A stretch of 64,000 nt of DNA from Rhizomucor pusillus (Eukaryota > Mucoromycota > Mucoromycetes > Mucorales > Lichtheimiaceae), in assembly GCA_900175165.2 (NCBI GenBank), contig FWWN02000458.1, forward strand, positions 1 to 64,000, written 5' to 3'. The position numbers and the translations under genes are program-made. Positions 57,275 through 64,000 of this stretch are shown here, one piece after another (positions within the stretch are counted from its first letter, which is position 1; the number at the start of each line of letters is the position of its first letter). Under the pieces are notes generated by a model. It saw only the letters and a program-made list of their open reading frames with translations, made no database searches and was not told where the DNA came from.

Positions 57275-58228
57275 ATGTCCATCCGCAACTCTGCCACTTC
57301 TTTGCCACAGTGTGAAGTTTTGCCAAGATCTCAGCCGCTTATCTGGTCCTTGTGGAACGGTGGATTGCGAATTGACCATGAGAGTTTATGCTTCTTTGGA
57401 CCACCCACACCTCCGGAAGCGGATCCCTACGGAGGTGCATACCCCTTCCTGCCGTTTATTCAAGAACAATCAGATATGATTTTGATGACGCATCCCTCCT
57501 CCAATCCTTTCACTCTGCAAACAAACTACGAAGATAATGGTGGCTATCTCATGTCACAGCAATGGTCATGTGAATTTGTACCAAGGAGAAGCCCCGAGCA
57601 TAACACGCCGCCATTACCATCAACAGAGGAACAACAGATGTCTCGATACTATTATAACCCTGAACGACAAACATTGCCGCCTACCTTGTACGACCAACCG
57701 CGGCTGCAGCATCCTCCCCAAAGACCTCGATCCTACCAAGCTAGCGAGGCCTGCCACGATCTTCCCCAAGATACCACCACCGAGTTTACTTCAAATAAGG
57801 TTGCGCACTTGCATTGTTATACTTCACAGCAAGAAAAGCAAAACCACCAGCAGCAACAGCAGCAACAACAAAAACAAAAACAACAAAATATGCAACCATC
57901 GACAACAATGTCCTCCAGCAACATCATTATCGCTCAAGTATACTCCAATCCTTCATCCCAAACCACAACAAATGATCCATGTTCTATCCTCGAAACTTCT
58001 TGCGTCAAGCCTATACCTGCAAAGCAGCATATATGTGATTATTGCGAAAAAGCGTTTGCGCGGCGACATGACATGCAGCGACACACCCGGCTCCACACGG
58101 GCGCGAAACCGTACAGATGTCCTTACTGTGACTTGGCCTTTTCCAGATCGGATGCCCGAACACGCCATTACAAGAAGGACCCTGTTTGCTATGAGAAACA
58201 TCAAGCCGATTTGGTTGATCCAAAATAG
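57275..58228 (+). CDS. C2H2 zinc-finger protein, probable transcription factor
   Basis: A single exon, 317 residues, from MSIRNSATSL. The long N-terminal part is Pro/Ser/Gln-rich and acidic (PPTPPEADPYGG; a QQQQQQQ-type run broken by K), as in activation regions. At the C-terminus are two adjacent C2H2 fingers: C-x2-C-x12-H-x3-H in ICDYCEKAFARRHDMQRH, then a linker HTGAKPYRCPYC, with the second finger closing in a longer H...C form (RTRHYKKDPVC). The pattern resembles fungal two-finger regulators, but no specific family can be named. The frame is open further 5' without an ATG; the chosen ATG follows a strongly C/T-rich leader (57215-57270). Confidence 0.75.
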   Translation: MSIRNSATSLPQCEVLPRSQPLIWSLWNGGLRIDHESLCFFGPPTPPEADPYGGAYPFLPFIQEQSDMILMTHPSSNPFTLQTNYEDNGGYLMSQQWSCEFVPRRSPEHNTPPLPSTEEQQMSRYYYNPERQTLPPTLYDQPRLQHPPQRPRSYQASEACHDLPQDTTTEFTSNKVAHLHCYTSQQEKQNHQQQQQQQQKQKQQNMQPSTTMSSSNIIIAQVYSNPSSQTTTNDPCSILETSCVKPIPAKQHICDYCEKAFARRHDMQRHTRLHTGAKPYRCPYCDLAFSRSDARTRHYKKDPVCYEKHQADLVDPK

Positions 58229-59197
58229 TTAGTAAAGCCCACTTTCCTTTATCAACACTAGGTAGTAGTAGTATATGTGCAATTGTTTTTTAGCCAGTCT
58301 CTTCAATCTTTTTATTATTAAAAACGAGGTGCGTGCCGTCAAGAAAATCTCTAGCTTGCCGCATTTTCCTTGCGTTGGAACGATCGCGTAATGACAACAA
58401 TGTCTTTTGCATCTTTTGTAGCAGCCAAGAAGTTCATGATTTTCACATTATATTGTAAGAAAAATGTCTATATTACATCATCACAGATTTCCCTAGCCAT
58501 CATGCCTCATTCGCTTTGACCAAGCTAGCAGGTTTGTTGGGGAGGGCAGGGCAGTGGGCAGTTTTTAAAACGATAAAATTGAACATTAAAGTATGGAATA
58601 TGGGCGCGGTCTTTGAACTGCAGTTAGTGAGGAAATAGTACGGATCGGGAATCTCCAAAGATCAACTGCGTGTATTTTGTATCCGGCGTATTCCTGCATG
58701 TCAATAAGCTCCTTCATGCTGTTCTATTATGGTATGATGATGGAATTGCTTGGTCATATTTATTCTAGCAATGATGTTCGCATTATAGCTGAAAGATAGT
58801 AGCCGCCGAAAAAGATATGACTGAAAGCGATGTCACCCACAGAAGATTGATACAATGTGATTGACTACATAATATGTATTCATTGAAACGGTCTAAAAAA
58901 CAATCATGGTTAATGAATACTTTTGTTGTAGTACGTAATCTATTTACTAGGCTAACAAGAAACATATTATCGTGCAGACATTGAACAATCAATTTTGCAT
59001 GAATAAATCATACAAGAAAAAATTGATAGCAGCAATGCAATTGACGATAAGTGATGAACAGCATAGAAGCTATAGATAAATCATTAAGCAAAAGTGGCAA
59101 ACGAGTTTGACACCTTTGGTGAATTCAACAGTCCTGTCATATTGATTATTCATGCGCGATCCGCGTCTGCTTCTGGTCCTCCGCTTCTTCAGCTGAC
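58229..59197. other. Intergenic, no gene seen
   Basis: About 970 bp, A/T-rich, between the zinc-finger gene and Ku80. A short TAG trinucleotide run occurs near 58262. The small minus-strand frame at 58783-58992 has no features to support it. Confidence 0.5.
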
Positions 59198-62100
59198 ATG
59201 GCGAACAAAAAGGAAACAGCATTTGTCTTCAACTGTAGCCCTTCAATGGCAACATTTATGCCGGAACACGACACCGATGCTTTCCAAGCGTCTGTCAGTT
59301 ACGTCCAAGCCTTGTTGGAAGACAAGGTACATTGATCGGACAGCCCGGCACGAGAACCATCGCATGCCGAATCTGACATTTCCCGTGCGCGTTAGGCCCT
59401 TGCTGGCAGAAAGACCGATATCACATCAATTATCATGGCAGGAACGGAAGGTTTGTAATTAGAAAAAAAAAGACTTTCAGAAAGAAGCAAAGGTATATTG
59501 ATCTACCTTGGCCTTTTTCCTTAGAAAGTGACAATCACCTTGCTGCGGAAATGGCTGGACAGGATCAATACCAGCATATTACTACGCTTTCTGAATTTGC
59601 ACCTCCCACTGCAGAATTGATCCGCAAGCTTGTCAATTGGACGCCTATCGACTCCAAGGACAATGTAGCTGACAGTAAGTAGAGAATAGTTCGTGGTTTT
59701 CCGTGACATGTGATAGTTAACGTCGGCCCTAGTCTTTGATGCATTAATTGTGGCAATTGACATCATTGTCAAACATTGCAGAAAGTTGAAATACGAAAAG
59801 AAGATATATGTAATGACAAACGTATCGGAATATGTTAACTGGCAGGATACTGAAGATGTAAAACGAATGCTTGTTGAAAACGATATTGAACTCCATGTTG
59901 TGTATGTATATTGGATATATGTAGAGAACATAAAGTCTCAATGTTTACAAGATGCGTAGGAGCGGATGAACTATTAAAGGAAGAAAATGACGAAAACAAC
60001 GATTCATCCATCAAAGTATTAGATACCCAATATTGATATGATTCGCAGCATCCTATTAATACTTGATCTTTTAGAGTATCAATATAGGGCATTGGAAATC
60101 GCTGGCAAAGAGCACACCGAATGGAAGTGTGAAAAGTTTGTCAAAAGCACTGGAAGAAATCAATGCATTCCGCACCAAGGAAGTACGACCGACACCGAGC
60201 TTCCGAGGATATTTGACGTTGGGAGACGTTCAAAAGGATCCTGAGACAGCCTTAAGCATCAGCGTCACCATGTACACTCGAACCTACCAACGGAAACCAG
60301 AGACCGCAGCGAAAGTTTCTGCATTGGGATTGGCCGGCCCAACTACCGGGGAGGAGGAGATCAGGAATCATGGCGTCACTGTCGACAAAATATACAAGAA
60401 ACAACACAGGGGCAACGATAAAGCTGCCAATACTGGGAATAACGACAACAATAATGGAGAGGGCACCTCAGCAGACGCCATGGACACGTCGGGTCACGAG
60501 GACGTGGAAGTGTCTCCAGACAGTTTGGAGAGGGCGTTCTGGTTCGGCAAGTCAGCTGTTGTGATCCGTCAGGATATTGAAGAGTACATGCGTCTGAAAA
60601 CCACACCTGGGATGGCTATCATGGGATTCCTGGATGAAAGCAAGGTAATTTGAGTGTTTGCAATACCTTTTCAGGATAGAATTTGATATTTTTGAGTTAG
60701 GTCCCCCGAGATTATTTCATGTCACAGGTCTACGTAGTCGTGCCTGGAAATGACAAACCTACTTTCTCAGGCACAGCTCTCTCTGCCTTTGCTCAGGCCC
60801 TTGATCAGAGAAAGTGTTATGCTTTAGTGCGATACGTTTCACGAATAGATTCTCCGCCAAAAATTGGCATCTTGATCCCGTACATCGAGAAAGATGATGA
60901 CGGCCAAGTGAAGCTTGCAGTTCTCCACTTTGTGCAGGTAAGGGTGCAATAATCCCCATGAAAATATTCTAGTCATGGTTTGTAACTCTTGTTATACATA
61001 GCTCCCATTTGCAGACGATGTACATGCATTCACTTTCAATCCTTTGGATCAAGTTATCACAGCATCGGGCAAGGTTATTACCGAAAACCATCCATTACTT
61101 CCTACTCAGGAACAAATTGAATCTATGGATAAACTTTTGGACTTGATGGATCTTGACAAACTCGGAAAAATCGACAGTGTGTAAGGACCAAATATTGAGA
61201 GGATATGAATATGAAAGATGTTTACAAAAAACAATAGAGATCCTAGTAAACTTTATCAGCCGAAGACCATTTTCAATCCTCGAATATGGCGTCAAAACAA
61301 AGCCGTTGCATCTCGCGCACTGAACCCAGCGGCACCGGTTCCGGATGTACATCCCAAGCTATTGGAGCAATTCAGACCATTACCGCAGATCGTAGAAAAG
61401 ACGAAGGACCATGCAGCTCAGATGAAATCCCTGTTCAATATCAAAAAAGGTATGAAGAAAGTTAACGTATGAATCATTGGTAGGATGTCTAACAGCAACT
61501 TGGATCTAGTCGAACAACGAGCCAAAAAGAGAGTGTTTGGTGCTGTGCAAGAAGGGCGAACAACCAAAGCTGACGGTGCAGCGATGCCGTCTATCGAGCA
61601 AATTTTGGAACCCCAAGCAGATCAAGAGACTGATACCAAGCGCATCAAGATTGAAGACGATTCTGCCTACGATGCTGCGCTCAAGTCGATTATAAACAAG
61701 GATGTTCGTGAAGTTTCGATGAAAAATCCTGTCAGTGACTTTAAGGCTATGATTGACAATCGCAACGAAGATTTGGTTTCGCAAGGTGAGATGACAATTG
61801 GTTCTTTTTTTTCTCTGGTTTTTAACAACAATGCTTCTAGCTGTGGAGCAAATGTGCGAAGTTATCAAGCAACTTGTCACCGAATCGTTTGGGGACCTGC
61901 GCTACAATCTGGCTATCGAATGCCTGCAAGTGCTAAGGTCGACAGCAGCGAAAGAGAACGAGTCTGAGACATTCAACAACCTCATGCATCAGATGAAAAA
62001 GATATGCGATCCTGCAAATCCCCAGAGTCGTCGAAGAGATTTCTGGCAACTGTTGAAAGATAAGCATATAAGTCTGATCACCAAAGGAGAGGCAGAAGAT

Positions 62101-62348
62101 AGCGAAGTTACTGCTGAGGAAGCAAACAAGGTAAAGTATAAAGAAGGGTCATTTTTGCAATGGAGTGCTAAACATAGCATTACATTAGTTCCTGTCGGAT
62201 ACTACCGAAGAGGCTCCAGTTGCCTCTATGCCAACGAAGGAGAACGAGGATGCAATGGATACCGAGGATCTTGTAAGTTCTTTACATCGTTTGAATTGCG
62301 AAGTTTCTTTTCTGACATTCATATCTGTAGCTTGCCATGATGGAATAA
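59198..62348 (+). CDS. KU80: Ku80 (XRCC5) DNA-end-binding subunit with PK-binding-type C-terminus
   Basis: Large Ku subunit for non-homologous end joining and telomere protection. Thirteen exons (59198-59326, 59396-59450, 59525-59674, 59733-59901, 59952-60015, 60075-60644, 60701-60937, 61002-61180, 61238-61449, 61510-61785, 61841-62130, 62189-62272, 62331-62348) give 810 residues. N-terminal vWA domain (ETAFVFNCSPSM, IFDALIVAIDII), beta-barrel (HWKSLAKSTPNGSVKSLSKA, VRPTPSFRGYLTLGD, FWFGKSAVVI, GMAIMGFLDESKV), Ku bridge (CYALVRYVSR, VLHFVQLPFADD) and arm. After ~residue 600 come a Lys-rich linker, a helical globular domain (NPVSDFKAMIDN, AVEQMCEVIKQLV, RRDFWQLLKDKHISLITKG) matching the Ku-PK-binding fold, and an acidic end MDTEDLLAMME encoded across a tiny last exon. 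Confidence 0.93.
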
Positions 62349-62499
62349 AGTTGATCTCCTTTAATTGTACTCTCAGTTTACTGCAAGCAAAAGCAAAAAA
62401 TCAAGCAGCGTTTCAAAGTTTTTGTGGTTGAAGAATTTAAAAGGTAGCTTCTCAGTTTGCGCAGATTCTATACTCGACTTGCATTCATGGTAGACAGTC

Positions 62500-62697
62500 T
62501 CAGACTCGCTTCATCTGCATAAAAAGAAAAATCAAGTTAACGTTGTTGCTAGGGATAGGGCTAACTAAACGACTATCCCAACAAGTTGCAGCTGCAAAGT
62601 CTGCATGACGTTTCTTGAGATGAGCTTTTAGGTCGGATTCTTGCTTGTATGTTAGAGAGCAGGCGTGGCATGGAAATTTTGTCAGAAGGATTTTCAT
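62500..62697 (-). CDS. Single C2H2 zinc-finger open frame, possible gene fragment
   Basis: A 65-codon frame from the ATG at 62697 contains one good finger, FPCHACSLTYKQESDLKAH with C-x2-C-x12-H-x4-H. After the finger the sequence is unremarkable. It lies between Ku80 and a decayed transposase, so it may be a remnant of an element or of a longer zinc-finger gene whose other exons are lost. No splice partner was found. Confidence 0.35.
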   Translation of the reverse strand: MKILLTKFPCHACSLTYKQESDLKAHLKKRHADFAAATCWDSRLVSPIPSNNVNLIFLFMQMKRV

Positions 62698-62837
62698 TGT
62701 AAGACGATGAAGAAGCGTCTCGCGCCATACGCTTCACGTCAGGAAAAGTGAAACAAGTAAACGGTTAAAAAAGGGTAACCTGAAAAAAGATACCAAAGAG
62801 AATGGTGAGCTCCAAAAACTGGCTGTCTCCCTTCGGT

Positions 62838-62896
62838 CTCTTTGGTCTCTTTTGGTCCCTTTGGTCTCCGCGGTTTATTTGGTCTCTTTGGACTTG
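62838..62896. repeat. Degenerate minisatellite of GGTCTCTTT units
   Basis: About five imperfect 9-11 bp units (GGTCTCTTT, GGTCTCTTTT, GGTCCCTTT, GGTCTCCGC, GGTTTATTT, GGTCTCTTT) run head to tail just upstream of the transposase-like frame. Confidence 0.75.
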
Positions 62897-62977
62897 GACG
62901 CAACCTATCATTCCGAAAGTTGTCTCGAACAAAACTTGTTGAATCATTATTTGAAAACCGTGAAGAACTGAAACAAG

Positions 62978-64000
62978 TTGTTCAGGTTATTGCGCGTTGT
63001 TGGAGACGGTCGCTGGGAGGTCCGAGAGATCAACGATCAACATAACCCTGCGATGATGGAAGATGCTTTCGGCTTCCATCAATATCGCAAGTTGAACGAA
63101 GAGGGTCTTGCCACAGCATTGAAGATACTTAAGGCTGGTACCAAGCCAAAGCAAATCTGTGAAGCTTTGCGCGACACAGAAGGAAAGTTATCGGTACTTC
63201 CAAAAGACCTGGATAACTTTCGGATGCGCACCGAACGTAGTAATGATAGTGTGAAGGACAGAATGGTGTACCTCGGCGCATTCCTCGACGAAAGAGGGTA
63301 CGAAGTCAGTTACCAGTACGACTCGGAGAAGCGCTTGCAAAGTATCTTCTTTGCACATCCTGCTAGCATTGAAAAAGCTCGGCGTTTTCCTGAGGTTGTT
63401 TTGGTAGATGCAACCTACAGAACAAACCAGTACCATATGCCTTACGTGAACGTCGTCGGAGTCAGCAATGTTGGACGTCAAAAGCTTATGTCATTTGCGA
63501 TCGGCGGTGCGTGGATCTCAGATGAAAAGCTTTCAGCATATGCGTGGATAGCGGAATGCACAGACGAACTGATTTGAAAGCCGGTTTCCAAAAAACCTGG
63601 AATCTTCGTTATGGACTATGCAGCAGCCGCGTTAGGATAGTTTACAAAGATCTTCGCGGACACTCACCATTGCTTTGCACCGTACACATATACTGAAACT
63701 TCTGGAAGAACTGTTGCAAAGGATTTGACATGTAAATCAGCAGAATACACTGCTGAACGCAGTCAAGAAATTGATACAAAGAATTGCATTGAACGTTATC
63801 ACCAGATTACGAGACACCCCCCTGCCTGGAGAAACTTTGGAGTACATTACGGCACTATATCAAGACACTAACGAAATGGATCGACGTCATTGGCAATAAG
63901 GCGCTCCAAACACTGGCCATTTTATTGCCTCTCACAGATTGCGAAAGCCATTGAATCTGTCCAACAAGCTGTGGTCGCTTACAAGGACCTTTTTCTAGCC
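62978..64000 (+). pseudogene. Decayed FAR1/MULE-type transposase, running off the right edge
   Basis: The open frame 62978-63577 encodes a FAR1-like N-terminus (GDGRWEVREINDQHNP), then the start of a MULE transposase domain: FFAHPASIEKARRFPEVVL, VDATYRTNQYHMPY with the first catalytic Asp, and SFAIGGAWISDEKLSAYAWI. At 63577 a stop interrupts the frame. Beyond it the expected continuation is still readable in pieces but across stops and frame changes: a KPGIFVMDYAAA block, then LRGHSPLLCTVH in another frame. I interpret this as an inactive copy of a Mutator-like element. An intron could in principle hide one stop, but not all the breaks. Terminal inverted repeats and target-site duplication cannot be assessed because the right part lies outside the window. 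Confidence 0.7.

Noticed and set aside
1..64000. tRNA, rRNA genes or CRISPR arrays
   Set aside because: I scanned for the tRNA B-box (GGTTCGANNCC and complement), 5S-like sequence and regularly spaced direct repeats; none was convincing by eye. A tRNAscan or covariance-model run would be decisive.

Overview
The window is eukaryotic and fungal. It has about two dozen intron-bearing protein genes on both strands. Most introns are short (about 50-75 nt) with GT..AG or, unusually often, GC..AG ends; intergenic gaps are short and 5' leaders are pyrimidine-rich. The gene content (RA/LRR/PP2C-type adenylate cyclase, CCH1-like calcium channel, fungal nitrate-assimilation genes, FAR1/MULE transposase relics, an OSR1/SPAK-type kinase, a CEP120-like protein, a Ku80 with a DNA-PKcs-binding-type tail) suggests an early-diverging, zygomycete-type fungus, probably Mucoromycota. 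That placement is inferred from gene content; no rRNA gene or other direct taxonomic marker is present.

Layout. 1-2.5 kb: the first exon of a gene running off the left edge, a gene-poor stretch with a TATA-like element and a 30-bp duplication, then a lysine-rich SMAP-domain (KNOP1-like) protein. 2.7-10.7 kb: a four-domain voltage-gated Ca2+ channel (CCH1-like). 11.0-13.4 kb: peroxisomal acyl-CoA oxidase. 14.8-21.3 kb: adenylate cyclase of 12 exons. 21.5-24.6 kb: OSR1/SPAK-like kinase. 25.5-26.7 kb: CEP120-like protein. 27.4-29.3 kb: CUE-like/DUF1771/Smr protein. 30.2-31.3 kb: ribosomal L1-domain nucleolar protein. 31.5-33.9 kb: PHO84-type phosphate transporter. 34.3-35.0 kb: a repeat protein of unknown function. 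35.5-36.7 kb: CTK3. 37.0-38.3 kb: alpha-arrestin. 38.4-40.3 kb: inositol polyphosphate 5-phosphatase. 40.7-42.5 kb: an unrecognised seven-TM protein. 43.6-53.5 kb: a nitrate-assimilation cluster (transporter, nitrate reductase, nitrite reductase). 53.6-55.4 kb: RRP8. 55.4-56.9 kb: RAD51D-like paralog. 57.3-58.2 kb: C2H2 zinc-finger protein. 59.2-62.3 kb: Ku80. 62.5-64.0 kb: a zinc-finger fragment, a minisatellite and a decayed FAR1/MULE transposase.

How the genes work together. The clearest functional unit is nrtA-niaD-niiA. Nitrate is imported, reduced to nitrite and then to ammonium. The transporter and nitrate reductase are divergent from one roughly 0.9 kb promoter, and nitrite reductase follows in tandem; both intergenic spaces are rich in GATA-factor (AreA/NIT2-type) sites. 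The calcium channel, adenylate cyclase, OSR-like kinase, arrestin, lipid phosphatase and seven-TM protein are all signalling genes but show no sign of co-regulation. Two DNA-repair genes (RAD51D-like and Ku80) lie within 7 kb of each other. Exon models were built by hand from splice consensus, reading phase and family conservation. Most add up to an exact open frame, but two require introns of only 20 and 28 nt, which may instead be frameshifts.
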